Below are positions 38,036 through 47,919 of a stretch of DNA of 64,000 bases, piece by piece. The notes beneath the pieces are model-generated. The model was not told the origin of the DNA. It was given only the letters and a program-made list of their open reading frames with translations, and did no database searches. Positions within the stretch are counted from its first letter, which is position 1; the number at the start of each line of letters is the position of its first letter. Source of the stretch: Marseilla massiliensis (GTDB lineage: Bacteria; Bacteroidota; Bacteroidia; Bacteroidales; Bacteroidaceae); the NCBI RefSeq assembly GCF_016899955.1, contig NZ_JACJJL010000002.1, forward strand, positions 186,001 to 250,000. Direction: 5' to 3'. The position numbers were made by a program, and so were the translations under genes.

Positions 38036-39046
38036 TTATTTCACGTTGCCCACCTTGACAAGGTATTCGGCTATCTGCACGGCGTTGAGTGCCGCGCCCT
38101 TGCGTATCTGGTCGCCCGAGAGCCATAGCGTGAGGCCGCAGTCGTCGGCCAGGTCCTTGCGTATGCGGCCCACGTAGACGTCGTCCTTGCCGGCCGTGTC
38201 GAGCGGCATGGGGTAAACGAGGTTGGCGGGGTCGTCCTCGACGGTGACGCCGGGGGCTGCGGCAAGGGCCGCGCGTGCCTCGTCGACCTCGATGGGGCGC
38301 TCGGTCTCTATCCACACCGACTCGGAGTGGGCGCGCAACGACGACACGCGTACGCACATGGCCGAGCAACGCACGTCGCTGTGCATTATCTTGCGGGTCT
38401 CGTTGAACATCTTCATCTCCTCCTTGGTGTAACCGTTGGGCTGGAACACGTCTATCTGCGGAATGACGTTGTAGGCCAGCTGGTGGGGGAACTTGCTCAC
38501 GGTGACGGGCTTGCCGTCGATTATCTCGCGGTACTGCTGCTGCAGCTCGGCCATGGCGGCTGCCCCGGCCCCGCTTGCGCTCTGGTAGCTGGCTATGTGG
38601 ATGCGGCGGATGTGGCTCAGCCTCTCTATTGGCTGGAGCACCACAACCATCATTATGGTGGTGCAGTTGGGGTTGGCAATGATGCCGCGGGGGCGGTTGA
38701 GGGCGTCTTCGGCGTTGCACTCGGGCACCACCAGTGGCACGTCGTCGTCCATGCGGAAAGCGCTCGAGTTGTCTATCATCACCGCCCCGTATTTGGTTAT
38801 GTCGGCGGCAAACTCCTTTGACGTGCCTGCCCCGGCCGAGGTGAAGGCTATGTCGACGCCCTTGAAGTCGTCGTTGTGCTGCAAAAGCCTCACCTCATAC
38901 TCCTTGCCACGGAACGTATACTTGCTCCCCGCGCTGCGCGACGAGCCGAACAACAGCAGGTCGTCAACGGGGAAATCCCTCTCTGCGAGCACGCGCAGGA
39001 ACTCCTGCCCTACGGCTCCGCTTACTCCTACAATAGCTACTTTCAT
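38036..39046 (-). CDS. asd: Aspartate-semialdehyde dehydrogenase
   Basis: 336 residues. The NADP-binding start [18 protein letters not shown], the [12 protein letters not shown] loop, and the active-site NPNCTT with Cys128 are all present. [13 protein letters not shown] carries the conserved His. It reduces aspartyl phosphate to aspartate semialdehyde in the lysine, methionine and threonine pathway. It stands alone, with its own terminator and a -7 box. Confidence 0.97.
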   Translation of the reverse strand: MKVAIVGVSGAVGQEFLRVLAERDFPVDDLLLFGSSRSAGSKYTFRGKEYEVRLLQHNDDFKGVDIAFTSAGAGTSKEFAADITKYGAVMIDNSSAFRMDDDVPLVVPECNAEDALNRPRGIIANPNCTTIMMVVVLQPIERLSHIRRIHIASYQSASGAGAAAMAELQQQYREIIDGKPVTVSKFPHQLAYNVIPQIDVFQPNGYTKEEMKMFNETRKIMHSDVRCSAMCVRVSSLRAHSESVWIETERPIEVDEARAALAAAPGVTVEDDPANLVYPMPLDTAGKDDVYVGRIRKDLADDCGLTLWLSGDQIRKGAALNAVQIAEYLVKVGNVK

Positions 39047-39081
39047 GTCTTTACACCTTGATAAATTACCTATTTCGGTTG

Positions 39082-39089
39082 CAAAATTA
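39082..39089 (-). promoter_or_regulatory. -7 box for asd
   Basis: On the minus strand TAATTTTG, 35 bases before the start codon. The nearest TTTG is only 12 bases upstream, so the -33 box is unclear. Confidence 0.45.
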
Positions 39090-39229
39090 CAACTTTTAGC
39101 CCAAATGCCACTTATTTATGATTTTTTTTTTGCACCTTTGCAGAAGATATGCGGCGCGGGGCAAACAGCCGGCCCGCAACGATGCCTGCAAGCCCGCGCC
39201 CTAATTGCTAACGAATACCAACACGACCT

Positions 39230-41377
39230 ATGTCTATCCCCGACATCAACAGTTATCTGCCGGTAACGTCTCCGACCATGTCGTTCTTCATTGTGCTGTG
39301 CATAATACTGTTCGCCCCCATCGTGATGGGCAAGTTGCGCATACCGCACATCGTAGGCATGGTGCTGGCTGGAGTGGCCGTAGGCCCCCACGGCTTCAAC
39401 ATACTGGCCGACGACCGCTCGATGGAGCTCTTCGGGCATGTCGGGCTGTACTACATCATGTTCCTGGCCGGCCTGGAAATGAACATGGGCGACTTCAGGA
39501 AAAACCGCATACGGACGTTCACCCACGGCATCATGGCCTTCATAATTCCCATGGCCATAGGGTTCGGGCTAAACGTGACGCTGCTGGAATACGGCTTCGC
39601 CACATCGGTGCTGCTGGCCAGCATGTATGCATCGCACACACTGATAGCCTATCCCACGGTGCTGCGCTACGGCCTGTCGCACCAGCGCAGCGTGACCATC
39701 GCCGTGGGGGCCACCGCCATCACCGACACGCTGACGCTGCTGGTGCTGGCCGTAGTGGGCGGACTGTTCAAGGGCAACATCACCGGCGGCTTCTGGTTTC
39801 TGCTCTTGGCAAAGATATCCGTGGTGTTCTTCGTGATATTCTTCTTCTTCCCCCGAATAGCCCGCTTCTTCTTCCGGCGCCACGAAGACAACGTAACGCA
39901 GTTCATCTTCGTGCTCGCAATGACGTTCCTCGGCGCATGGATGATGGAGTATATCGGCATGGAGGGGCTGCTCGGCGCCTTCCTCGTGGGCCTGGTGCTC
40001 AACCAATATGTGCCCAACGTCTCGCCGCTGATGACCCACCTCGAGTTTGTGGGCAACGCCATCTTCATACCGTATTTCCTCATCGGCGTGGGGATGATGG
40101 TCAACGTCAACATACTATTAAGCGGGCTGGGCACGCTACAGGTGGCCACCGTGATGATTGCGGTGGCCCTGGCGAGCAAATGGCTGGCGTCGCTGGCCAC
40201 GCAGAAGCTGTTTGGCATGAGGGCCGTAGAGCGCGAGATGATTTACGGGCTTAGCAACGCACAGGCCGGGGCCACACTGGCCGCGGTGCTGGTGGGCTAC
40301 AACTTGCTGCTGCCCGACGGCCAGAGGGTGCTCAACGACGACGTGCTCAACGGCACGATAATACTGATTTTGGTCACATGCGTGTTCAGCTCGTTCACCA
40401 CCGAGAACGCCGCCAAGCGCATGGTGCTTGAGACACGCGCCACCGCCCCGCAGGAAGACACGGGCGACGACGAGAAGATAATGATACCGGTGAGAGACCC
40501 CGCCACGGCCGAAAACCTGGTTTCGATGGCCGTGATGATGCGCAACACCAAGCTAAACAGGGGGCTCGTGGCCCTCAACGTGGTTTACGACGACGCCAAC
40601 AGGCTGGCCAACCAGGAGCAGGGACGGCGGCTCATGGAACGGATAACCAAGGTGGCGGCCTACTCCGACGTGAGGGTGCAGACGCAGGTGCGCATCGCAA
40701 CCAACATTACAAACGGCATAAAGCACGCCTTCAAGGAGTTCAACGCCTCGGAGATTGTGCTGGGCATGTATCCGGGCGGCAACCGCCCGCACAAGTACCT
40801 GGGCGAACTGGCACAGAGCCTCTATAGCGGCTTGAGCCGGCAAATAATACTGGTGAGGTGCCTCCAGCCCCTCAACACGCTGAGGCGCATTGAGGTGGCA
40901 GTGCCCTCGAAGGCCGAATTTGAGCCGGGATTCTACAGGTGGCTCGAACGGCTGGCCCGGCTTGCGTCGAACCTGGAGTGCAGGCTGCAGTTCCACGGGC
41001 GCCAGCAAACGATGTCGCTCATCAGCGAATACCTGCAGAACACGCACCCGGGGATAAGGACGCAATACACGCCGATGGGACATTGGAACGAGCTGCCGCA
41101 GCTGGCCTCGTCGATAGACGACGACCACCTGTTCGTGGTGGTCACGGCAAGGAAGGGGACGGTGTCGTACAAGGCGGCACTCGAACACCTGCCCGACGAG
41201 CTGGCTGCCAACTTCCACGGCAAGAACCTCATGATAGTGTTCCCCGACCAGTATGGCGAGGCTGCCAACATGATGACCTACGCCGCGCCGCAACAGCACG
41301 AAGACCGCAGCGCCTATGCCGCGCTGAGGGAATGGATTGACCGCAAGATGAAGCGCAAGGACAAACAAAACGCATAA
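39230..41377 (+). CDS. CPA2-type cation:proton antiporter with C-terminal USP-like domain
   Basis: 715 residues. The first 390 hold about 12 transmembrane helices, with the CPA2 pattern [20 protein letters not shown] early, FLAGLEMN and the [20 protein letters not shown] segment. After a soluble linker, residues about 420-700 read as universal-stress-protein-like halves ([30 protein letters not shown]). It exchanges Na+ or K+ for protons in the inner membrane; the ion is not readable. First gene of an apparent operon with the ATPase (16 bases downstream) and the CvfB-like gene. Confidence 0.9.
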   Translation: MSIPDINSYLPVTSPTMSFFIVLCIILFAPIVMGKLRIPHIVGMVLAGVAVGPHGFNILADDRSMELFGHVGLYYIMFLAGLEMNMGDFRKNRIRTFTHGIMAFIIPMAIGFGLNVTLLEYGFATSVLLASMYASHTLIAYPTVLRYGLSHQRSVTIAVGATAITDTLTLLVLAVVGGLFKGNITGGFWFLLLAKISVVFFVIFFFFPRIARFFFRRHEDNVTQFIFVLAMTFLGAWMMEYIGMEGLLGAFLVGLVLNQYVPNVSPLMTHLEFVGNAIFIPYFLIGVGMMVNVNILLSGLGTLQVATVMIAVALASKWLASLATQKLFGMRAVEREMIYGLSNAQAGATLAAVLVGYNLLLPDGQRVLNDDVLNGTIILILVTCVFSSFTTENAAKRMVLETRATAPQEDTGDDEKIMIPVRDPATAENLVSMAVMMRNTKLNRGLVALNVVYDDANRLANQEQGRRLMERITKVAAYSDVRVQTQVRIATNITNGIKHAFKEFNASEIVLGMYPGGNRPHKYLGELAQSLYSGLSRQIILVRCLQPLNTLRRIEVAVPSKAEFEPGFYRWLERLARLASNLECRLQFHGRQQTMSLISEYLQNTHPGIRTQYTPMGHWNELPQLASSIDDDHLFVVVTARKGTVSYKAALEHLPDELAANFHGKNLMIVFPDQYGEAANMMTYAAPQQHEDRSAYAALREWIDRKMKRKDKQNA

Positions 41378-41393
41378 AACAAGAACCCCATAT

Positions 41394-42107
41394 ATGATAG
41401 ACATAAAAGGCATAACAAAGAGTTTCGGCCCGCTGCAGGTGCTCAAAGGCATCGACTTGCAAATAGGCAAGGGCGAAATAGTGAGCATAGTAGGGCCCAG
41501 CGGAGCCGGCAAGACCACGCTGCTGCAGATAATAGGCACGCTCGACAGGCCCGACAGCGGCTCTGTGGCCATCGACGGCATAGACACATCCACGCTCGGC
41601 GGCAGCAAGCTGGCCGACTTCCGCAACCGCCACGTGGGCTTCGTCTTCCAGTTCCACCAGCTGCTGCCTGAGTTCACGGCAAAGGAAAACATCATGATAC
41701 CGGCATACATCGCCGGCACGCAAGCCAAGGAGGCCGAACGCAGGGCAGCCGAGCTGCTCGACTTCATGGGGCTGGCCGACCGCGGAAGCCACAAGCCGGC
41801 CGAACTCTCGGGAGGCGAGAAGCAAAGGGTGGCCGTGGCACGCGCTCTGATGAACAACCCCGACGTGATACTGGCCGACGAGCCTTCAGGAAGCCTCGAC
41901 AGCAAGAACAAGGCCGAGCTGCACCAGCTCTTCTTCGACCTGCGCGACAAGTTCGGGCAGACTTTCGTCATCGTCACACACGACGAGCACCTGGCTTCCA
42001 TTACAGACAGGACAATAAAAATGAACGACGGGATGCTTGCCGGCGACAACGGCAACAACGGCGCGGAGCAAGGCACCCCAGACGACACTAACACCACAGA
42101 ACAATGA
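41394..42107 (+). CDS. ABC transporter ATP-binding protein, LolD-like
   Basis: 237 residues. Walker [10 protein letters not shown] (34-42), Q-loop [16 protein letters not shown], signature [15 protein letters not shown], and Walker [13 protein letters not shown] are intact. The PSGSLD ending and the [13 protein letters not shown] segment fit the LolD/MacB group, which drives lipoprotein release or extrusion from the inner membrane. The partner permease is not in this window. The C-terminus has an Asn/Thr/Gly-rich tail. Its stop overlaps the next start by 4 bases (ATGA). Confidence 0.9.
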   Translation: MIDIKGITKSFGPLQVLKGIDLQIGKGEIVSIVGPSGAGKTTLLQIIGTLDRPDSGSVAIDGIDTSTLGGSKLADFRNRHVGFVFQFHQLLPEFTAKENIMIPAYIAGTQAKEAERRAAELLDFMGLADRGSHKPAELSGGEKQRVAVARALMNNPDVILADEPSGSLDSKNKAELHQLFFDLRDKFGQTFVIVTHDEHLASITDRTIKMNDGMLAGDNGNNGAEQGTPDDTNTTEQ

Positions 42108-42940
42108 AAGGAATACGACTGGGAGATTACAACCAACTGAAGGTTGTGAAGAAAGTAGACTTCGGACTTTACCTGGACGGAGGCGACGAAGGAGAGATTC
42201 TGTTGCCGTCACGCTACGTGCCGGAAGGAAGCAAGGTGGGCGACGAGCTCACCGTGTTCATCTACCTCGACCAGGAGGAGCGCCCCGTGGCAACCACCGA
42301 GCACCCGCTGGCAAAGGTGGGCGACTTCGCCTACCTGCGCGTGGCCTGGGTCAACGAATACGGCGCGTTCCTCGACTGGGGGCTCATGAAAGACATATTC
42401 TGCCCGTTCAAGGAGCAGAAGATGAGGATGGTGAAAGACAACTACTACATTGTGTACATAAAGCTCGACGAGGAAAGCTACCGCATCATGGCCACCGCGA
42501 AGGTGGAGCGACACTTCGCCCCGCAACCGCCGTCATACCTGCCCGGCGACGACGTCGACCTGATTGTGTGGCAGAAAACCGACCTCGGCTTCAAGGTGAT
42601 AATAGACAACTGCTACCCGGGACTGGTATACGAGAACCAGGTGTTCCGCCCGCTGCACACCGGAGACCGACTCAGGGGCTACATCAGCTGCATGAGGCCC
42701 GACGGGAAAATCGACGTGATGCTGCAGCCCACCGGCCGCCAGCAGACCGAGGAGTTTGCCAACACGCTGCTCAACTACCTGCACGACAACGGAGGCCACT
42801 GCAACCTCGGCGACAAGAGCCCGGCCGAACTGATAGCCGACACGTTCAAGGTGAGCAAGAAAACGTTTAAGAAGGCCGTCGGCGACCTCTACCGCCGAAA
42901 GCTAATCACGATTGCCGACGACGGCATAACGCTGGTCTGA
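42104..42940 (+). CDS. CvfB-family S1-like RNA-binding protein
   Basis: 278 residues. Three S1-like beta-barrel segments are visible ([20 protein letters not shown] near residue 20; [18 protein letters not shown] near 85; [20 protein letters not shown] near 160), followed by a C-terminal winged-helix-like part ([20 protein letters not shown]). This matches the CvfB/YitL layout of three S1 domains and a winged helix, which binds RNA and affects virulence factor levels in Staphylococcus. The role here is not known. The 4-base overlap suggests coupling with the LolD-like gene. Confidence 0.85.
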   Translation: MKGIRLGDYNQLKVVKKVDFGLYLDGGDEGEILLPSRYVPEGSKVGDELTVFIYLDQEERPVATTEHPLAKVGDFAYLRVAWVNEYGAFLDWGLMKDIFCPFKEQKMRMVKDNYYIVYIKLDEESYRIMATAKVERHFAPQPPSYLPGDDVDLIVWQKTDLGFKVIIDNCYPGLVYENQVFRPLHTGDRLRGYISCMRPDGKIDVMLQPTGRQQTEEFANTLLNYLHDNGGHCNLGDKSPAELIADTFKVSKKTFKKAVGDLYRRKLITIADDGITLV

Positions 42941-42965
42941 ACAGCGCCGCCTGGGCTTTGACAAC

Positions 42966-42999
42966 GCGGCCGTGGCAACCTTTGCGTTGCCACGGCCGC
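42966..42999 (+). terminator. Terminator of the antiporter operon
   Basis: A perfect 14-bp stem GCGGCCGTGGCAAC / GTTGCCACGGCCGC with loop CTTTGC, followed by ATTGCATT, 25 bases after the stop. Confidence 0.75.
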
Positions 43000-43321
43000 A
43001 TTGCATTAAGCCATGGCCCGCGGCAAGTAAAGGCTTTCAGAAGCCAGTTCAGGGGAGTAGCTGACATTCCATTCTTCTTGTTTAGACTGTCCAAATTGTG
43101 TGCATAGTACTGAAAACAGGAGCAAGGATTGCAACCGGCTTTTCGGACTGACCCCAATTTGCGGGTGAGCCGTGGCATGCCACACGCCGACATGGCAAGC
43201 GGAGCCTACTTATCATACAAACGGAAACTATTATACGGCAATCTCCGGGTTAGTTTTCATGCAAGCGAGACCCACCGGCCGCCACGCTTCCACCTGCCGC
43301 CCGAAAGCCCGTAAACGCAAA
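43000..43321. other. Intergenic stretch, no gene seen
   Basis: Sequence between two terminators. No recognised gene or signal apart from short open frames. Confidence 0.45.
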
Positions 43322-43348
43322 AGAGACATCAGCCGTGCTGATGTCTCT
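43322..43348 (-). terminator. Terminator of tRNA-Val copy 2
   Basis: On the minus strand AGAGACATCAGC / GCTGATGTCTCT is a 12-bp stem with a 3-base loop, followed by TTTTGCG, 8 bases after the tRNA. Confidence 0.85.
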
Positions 43349-43356
43349 CACTCGTG

Positions 43357-43431
43357 TGGGCGCTGAGGGATTCGAACCCCCGACCCTCTGCTTGTAAGGC
43401 AGATGCTCTAAACCAGCTGAGCTAAGCGCCC
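43357..43431 (-). tRNA. tRNA-Val (anticodon TAC), copy 2
   Basis: 75 bases, identical to the tRNA at 30036-30110 including the anticodon loop CTTACAA. It has its own promoter and terminator, so it is an independent single-gene unit. The flanks of the two copies differ. Confidence 0.96.
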
Positions 43432-43454
43432 GAGTTGCTTGTCTTAAGCGGTTG

Positions 43455-43486
43455 CAAAGGTACAAACATTTTTTGTCATGGCCAAA
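43455..43486 (-). promoter_or_regulatory. Promoter of tRNA-Val copy 2
   Basis: On the minus strand TTTG (43483-43486), 20 bases, then TACCTTTG (43455-43462), 23 bases before the tRNA. The -7 box is identical to that of copy 1. From 43487 to 43701 nothing else was seen. Confidence 0.8.
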
Positions 43487-43701
43487 TTTTGAGGCGCTTT
43501 TTTTCAATCTTACCTTCATTTTTTCATCATCCTGGCCCATCGCCGCCATCACTACAACGCCAAAGCCCCCGCAAAGGGCAACGTGAAACTGGCTGTCAAA
43601 CACCGATGACGCCACAGCCAAAAAGCCATCAACAGCAAAAACGGCGGGGCGATTCGAGCTAAAAACAATGGCGCCTCGAGCAAAGCAGGGCCATCGAAAG
43701 C

Positions 43702-43741
43702 AAAAAAAGAGGGCCGGCGGGGCATGATGCCCAGCCGGCCC
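43702..43741 (-). terminator. ompA terminator
   Basis: On the minus strand GGGCCGGC(T)GGGCAT / ATGCCC(C)GCCGGCCC is followed by TCTTTTTTTG, 22 bases after the ompA-type stop. Confidence 0.9.
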
Positions 43742-43763
43742 AGTAAATAAAAATTCCTTGTAA

Positions 43764-44918
43764 TTACTTTATTGCAACAGTGGCGCGACGGTTGTAAGAA
43801 ACCGGAGACAGCGTGTTGACGCCACCGGCAGCAACAACCTCGATGTTGTCGCGGCTTACGCCCATGTTGACGAGCTCGTCGGCAACAGTGTCGGCACGCT
43901 TCTGGCTCAGCTTCTTGTTCCAGCTTGCGCTTCCGGTCTTGCTGTCAGCATATCCGGTAACCACAATCTTAGAGTTGTTGGCCTTGGCAACCTCAACGAG
44001 GTCCTTGACGTTCTGGAGATCCTTCTTAGAGGCAATCTTAGACTTGCCGATGTTGAAGAACACAGATACGGGAGCTGCAACCACTTCCTTCACCACCTTT
44101 GTCTCAGCGGGCTTCTGGTTGGCCAGCATGTCCTTCAGCTTGGCGTTCTCAGACTGAGCGTCGGCCAGCTGTGCGTTGAGGGCGTCGATCTGGCCCTGCG
44201 AGAGAGCCTTGAGAGCCTCCACGTCGGGAGTCTTGTCCCACTTAGCCTTGCCCAGGTTGTAGGTGATACCCACTTCCACGTTCAGCATGTTGTCGCGTGT
44301 CTTGGGCCATCCTGTAGCTGTCGGGCCGTCTTCGGTGATGCCGTCGAAGTCGGGCTCGAACCAAGCCCACGACAAGTCGAGGTTGATGGCCACCTTGCGG
44401 CTCAGGCGGAAGGTGTTGAGGATACCGAGGTTGAGGTCCATTCCGTAACGGTTGTAGCTCATGTTACGGCCGTAACCTGCACCCAGATAGGGGATGAAGT
44501 TCCACACACGGGTCTCGTTGTAACCGCAAATCATGTTGCTCAGGTTGAAGAGCACCTGCTCGTTGAGCACCCAATACTTGCTTGCGTTCAGGTCTTTATC
44601 GTCGCTGGCAACAGTGCGGCCCCATACGCCGTTGAACTTTGTGCGCAATCCGATGCCCGGAGTAAACCACTTACCTATTGCAACAGAGAATCCGAGATTG
44701 TTGCGGAATCCCTTGAACGGGCTCTTTGACAAGCCGTAGCCCATCTCTTCGTTGCTATAGAAAACGCTTCCGGCAAGGTTTGCCTGTACAAACCAGTTGC
44801 TCCAGAAGGAGTTCGTGGCAACGCTGTACTTCATTTCAGGTACAGCTGATTCGTTGTCCTGAGCCATTCCGGCTACAGAGACGCTGGCAAAAGCCAGCAT
44901 AATTAATAACTTTTTCAT
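43764..44918 (-). CDS. OmpA-family outer-membrane protein
   Basis: 384 residues from ATG 44918, which gives a signal peptide ending AGMAQ (residue 20); the frame extends upstream into the promoter. Residues about 25-235 are a beta-barrel rich in Asn, Gly and aromatic residues. Residues about 240-285 are a heptad-like coiled segment (LSQGQIDALNAQLADAQSEN). Residues about 290-384 are the OmpA peptidoglycan-binding domain (VVTGYADSKTGSASWNKKLS, then QKRADTVADEL and YNRRATVAIK). It links outer membrane and cell wall. The strong promoter, leader and terminator suggest an abundant protein. Sequence is less GC-rich and more codon-biased than its neighbours. Confidence 0.93.
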   Translation of the reverse strand: MKKLLIMLAFASVSVAGMAQDNESAVPEMKYSVATNSFWSNWFVQANLAGSVFYSNEEMGYGLSKSPFKGFRNNLGFSVAIGKWFTPGIGLRTKFNGVWGRTVASDDKDLNASKYWVLNEQVLFNLSNMICGYNETRVWNFIPYLGAGYGRNMSYNRYGMDLNLGILNTFRLSRKVAINLDLSWAWFEPDFDGITEDGPTATGWPKTRDNMLNVEVGITYNLGKAKWDKTPDVEALKALSQGQIDALNAQLADAQSENAKLKDMLANQKPAETKVVKEVVAAPVSVFFNIGKSKIASKKDLQNVKDLVEVAKANNSKIVVTGYADSKTGSASWNKKLSQKRADTVADELVNMGVSRDNIEVVAAGGVNTLSPVSYNRRATVAIK

Positions 44919-44966
44919 ACCTATACTAATTATACTTAAACAATATATCACACTTAGTAGTATGTG

Positions 44967-44998
44967 CAAAAGTAAACATTTCTTTTCATTCAGCCAAA
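44967..44998 (-). promoter_or_regulatory. ompA promoter
   Basis: On the minus strand TTTG (44995-44998), 20 bases, then TACTTTTG (44967-44974). About 48 bases of leader precede the start codon. Sequence from 45000 to 45206 holds no gene. Confidence 0.8.
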
Positions 44999-45206
44999 CA
45001 AAACATGCCTTAAAAAACAATTTTTGGGTGAAATATTACTAAATGTCCAATATTATTGCGCAATAATCATCGTAAAATCACGTTTAATCAGTCTACGGCT
45101 ACAATTAATAACCGCGGGCGGCCGGCACCGCCCGCCAACAAGAAACAAATCATACAAAACCACGTCCCGGCAGCTAAAGCCGCAACCCCTAGCACATTAT
45201 TAATAA

Positions 45207-45406
45207 TAAGTAGCTGTTCAAAATCAACCGATACAATAGACCTTGCAGGTGTCCTCTATATCTTTGCCACCATCTTGTGTGCTCTTTCGGGCCGCATACC
45301 AAATTCTCATCGGTCGCGTAGCCCGCTACGCTCCCTCTTCGGACTTTTGCATGCATCGCCGAAATAGCGCACAATTTGATGGCAATTAATTTTGAACACC
45401 TACTTA
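45207..45406 (+). repeat. 200-bp inverted-end element, copy 2
   Basis: 200 bases with the same ends as copy 1 (TAAGTAGCTGTTCAAAATCA ... TTAATTTTGAACACCTACTTA, read as separate ends). On the minus strand the central open frame runs from ATG 45356 through MHAKVRRGSVAGYATDENLV and WWQRYRGHLQGLLYRLILNS, and continues a few codons past the element. It lies between the end of mutL and the start of the ompA-type gene. From 45407 to 45626 nothing was recognised. Confidence 0.85.
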
Positions 45407-45626
45407 AAAGGGAAAAGCGCATGCGCCAAAACGGCATGCGGCATGTGCCCCCGCGGGCGCCACAGGTGGCCCGGCCCTCTGCCCACGGCCGGCCCCACGC
45501 CCAATCCGGCCATGCTTGATGCGCAAACAGCGCACGAGCAAACCACAGACGGCGTGGGTCCACTGACTGAGGCCCCACACCGTCTCTGCCGTCTATCCCG
45601 CCAAGCCCCTTGCGCCTGCGGCGCCG

Positions 45627-47468
45627 TCAGCCGAGCAGCTGCTCGATCTCTCGCTGCGGCAGTATGCAGATGATGGCCTTACCGTCGGGTGTGTAGTTCA
45701 CGTTGGAACAGGCAAACAGCTCGTTGACAAGGCTCTCCATGGCCATGTTGTCGAGCACCTGGCCCTCGGGTATGGCCGCAGCCCGCGCCATGCTCATGGC
45801 GAGCGACTTGTTCAGCTCGTCGACAGAGCCCGAGCTGCACTCCAGTGCATCGGCCACCATGGTGCGGAGCAGCGCCACGCAGTCGATGCCGTCAAAGCCG
45901 GCAGGCACCCCGTTGACGGCATAGCTGTTCTGGCCGAGGGCGGTCAGTTCGAAGCCGATGGCCTCGAGCTCGGGCATCACCTTGTCGAGCACCACGGCGT
46001 CTGACGGCGCAAACTGCACCACCTCGGGGAAGAGCACGCGCTGTGTGCCGGCCGCCCGCCCGCCAAACTGAGCCAGGTAGCGCTCGTAGCGTATGCGCAG
46101 GTCGGCCCGGTGCTGGTCTATTATCATCAGCCCCGACTTCACGGCGGTCATGATATACCTGCCCTTGTATTGGTAATGCACCGGCGACTTGTCGTCGGCG
46201 GCCGGAGCCTCTACGGCAGGGGCGCCCGCGGCATCAGCCGGCTCTTCGGCCATCTCCCCGTCGCCAAACAGGCTGTCGGGCTCGGAAGGCACGTCGGCCT
46301 TCACCCCCGAGTACATCTCCTCCCAACTGCCGGGCATCTTCGGCCTTGCCTGGTGCTCGGTCTTGAAGGGGTTGTACGCCGGGTTGAAGTCGACCGACGG
46401 CTGCGCGGCCCCGTTGCCCGGGTCGAACACAGGTATGTCGGGGCAGCCCTCGGTGTCGAAATCTATTGTAGGCACCTCGCAGAAGCGCCCTATGGAGTCT
46501 TTCACCGCAGCCGTGATGATCTGCCACACAGCCTGTTCGTTCTCAAACTTAATCTCGGTCTTTGTCGGGTGTATGTTCACATCGATGTTTGCCGGGTCCA
46601 CTTCGATGTAGATGAAATAAGGCACCTGCATGCCCACGGGCACCAGACGGTCGAAAGCGTTCATCACAGCCTTGTGGAAGTATGGGTGCTTCATATACCG
46701 TCCGTTGACGAAGAAATACTCATGCACGCCCTTCTTTCGCGCCGACTCCGGCTTGCCCACATAGCCGCGTATGCGGCACAGGGCCGTGTCTACCTCCACC
46801 GGCAGCAGGTCTTGGCTTATCCGGCGGCCGAACACGTCGGTTATGCGCTGCCTGAGGCTGCCCGCGCGCAGGTTCATCATTTCCGCCCCATTGCTGTGCA
46901 GCGTGAAGCTGATGGCGGGATAGACGAGCACTATGCGCTCATAAGCCGCCACGATGTTGTTTAGCTCGGTGGCATTGGTCTTGAGGAACTTGCGCCGCGC
47001 CGGCACGTTGAAGAACAGGTTCTCGACCATGAAGTTGCACCCTACGGGGCAAGCCACCGGCTCCTGGCCCACCACGCGCGAGCCGGAGATAGACAGGTGG
47101 GTGCCTATGTCGCGCCCCTCGAGCCGAGTCTTGAGCTCCACCTGCGCCACGGCGGCTATCGACGCGAGCGCCTCGCCCCTGAACCCCATGGTGTGCAGGG
47201 CGAACAAGTCGTCGGCCTTGCGTATCTTCGACGTGGCGTGGCGCTCGAACGCCAGGCGCGCGTCGGTCTCCGACATGCCCGTGCCGTTGTCGATTACCTG
47301 TATCGACGTGCGCCCGGCGTCGACCACAAGCACGTTGATGGCGGTGGCGCCGGCATCGACGGCGTTCTCAACCAATTCTTTTATCACCGACGCCGGGCGC
47401 TGTATCACCTCGCCGGCGGCTATCTGGTTTGCCACGGAGTCGGGCAGCAATTGTATGATGTCACTCAT
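45627..47468 (-). CDS. mutL: DNA mismatch repair protein MutL
   Basis: 613 residues. The GHKL ATPase domain is complete: [27 protein letters not shown] and [11 protein letters not shown] within the first 105 residues, then the transducer domain with [11 protein letters not shown] variable Pro/Ala/Asp/Glu linker (about 345-425) leads to the C-terminal dimerisation domain. At the endonuclease position the motif reads [14 protein letters not shown], without the first Glu of DQHAx2Ex4E, so nuclease activity is uncertain (a form also seen in related species as far as I recall). MutL couples MutS recognition to strand removal. Last gene of the guaB-to-mutL run. Confidence 0.95.
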   Translation of the reverse strand: MSDIIQLLPDSVANQIAAGEVIQRPASVIKELVENAVDAGATAINVLVVDAGRTSIQVIDNGTGMSETDARLAFERHATSKIRKADDLFALHTMGFRGEALASIAAVAQVELKTRLEGRDIGTHLSISGSRVVGQEPVACPVGCNFMVENLFFNVPARRKFLKTNATELNNIVAAYERIVLVYPAISFTLHSNGAEMMNLRAGSLRQRITDVFGRRISQDLLPVEVDTALCRIRGYVGKPESARKKGVHEYFFVNGRYMKHPYFHKAVMNAFDRLVPVGMQVPYFIYIEVDPANIDVNIHPTKTEIKFENEQAVWQIITAAVKDSIGRFCEVPTIDFDTEGCPDIPVFDPGNGAAQPSVDFNPAYNPFKTEHQARPKMPGSWEEMYSGVKADVPSEPDSLFGDGEMAEEPADAAGAPAVEAPAADDKSPVHYQYKGRYIMTAVKSGLMIIDQHRADLRIRYERYLAQFGGRAAGTQRVLFPEVVQFAPSDAVVLDKVMPELEAIGFELTALGQNSYAVNGVPAGFDGIDCVALLRTMVADALECSSGSVDELNKSLAMSMARAAAIPEGQVLDNMAMESLVNELFACSNVNYTPDGKAIICILPQREIEQLLG

Positions 47469-47631
47469 TGATCGTTGGTATTTCAGTTAGCAAACGCCCG
47501 CCCGCGCGGCCCCGGCCTCGGGGTGGCCGCAAACGGGGCCACGGGCAATAATCAAAGCATGCCTCCGGGGGCATGGGGCTGCCGCATCGCGGCGGCGGCA
47601 CACGGGCCGCTCCGCCCGCCACGGCCGCCCG

Positions 47632-47919
47632 TCAGAGTATGTAGCGCACCAAGGCCAGCAGCACGATGAGCAGGAACACAAGCACTGCCACATGCATCCT
47701 GGGGCGGCCGGAGGCCTCGCGCTCGCGGGCCCTGCGCAGGTGGCGCGTGCTGCCCGAGAACACCCCTCTCAAATGCTCCGGCCTGAACTCCTCGGGCGCC
47801 TCGATGCCAAGCTCGCGCCGGGCACGCTCCTCGATGGCCCTCAACCGCTCGCGGCGCTCATCATAATATATGTACCTGTGGTTGAAGCCGCGGGGCTTGC
47901 GCCTGGAAAACAGGCTCAT
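47632..47919 (-). CDS. Small conserved protein with C-terminal membrane helix
   Basis: 95 residues. The first 70 are strongly basic with many Arg and Glu (RRERLRAIEERARRELG), ending in a single hydrophobic helix (about 76-93, VAVLVFLLIVLLALVRYI). This tail-anchored layout places the charged part in the cytoplasm. The start overlaps the stop of the OstA-like gene by 4 bases, so the two are likely coupled, and mutL follows in the same direction. The family was not recognised by name. The 163 bases to mutL show nothing else. Confidence 0.75.
   Translation of the reverse strand: MSLFSRRKPRGFNHRYIYYDERRERLRAIEERARRELGIEAPEEFRPEHLRGVFSGSTRHLRRAREREASGRPRMHVAVLVFLLIVLLALVRYIL

Noticed and set aside
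30036..43431. Possible recombination product between the two tRNA-Val genes
   Set aside because: Both tRNAs are identical and in the same orientation, but the flanks differ and no integrase or attachment duplication is seen.
44919..45206. Riboswitch or attenuator in the ompA leader
   Set aside because: Only about 48 bases lie between the likely transcription start and the ATG, and no structured element was found.
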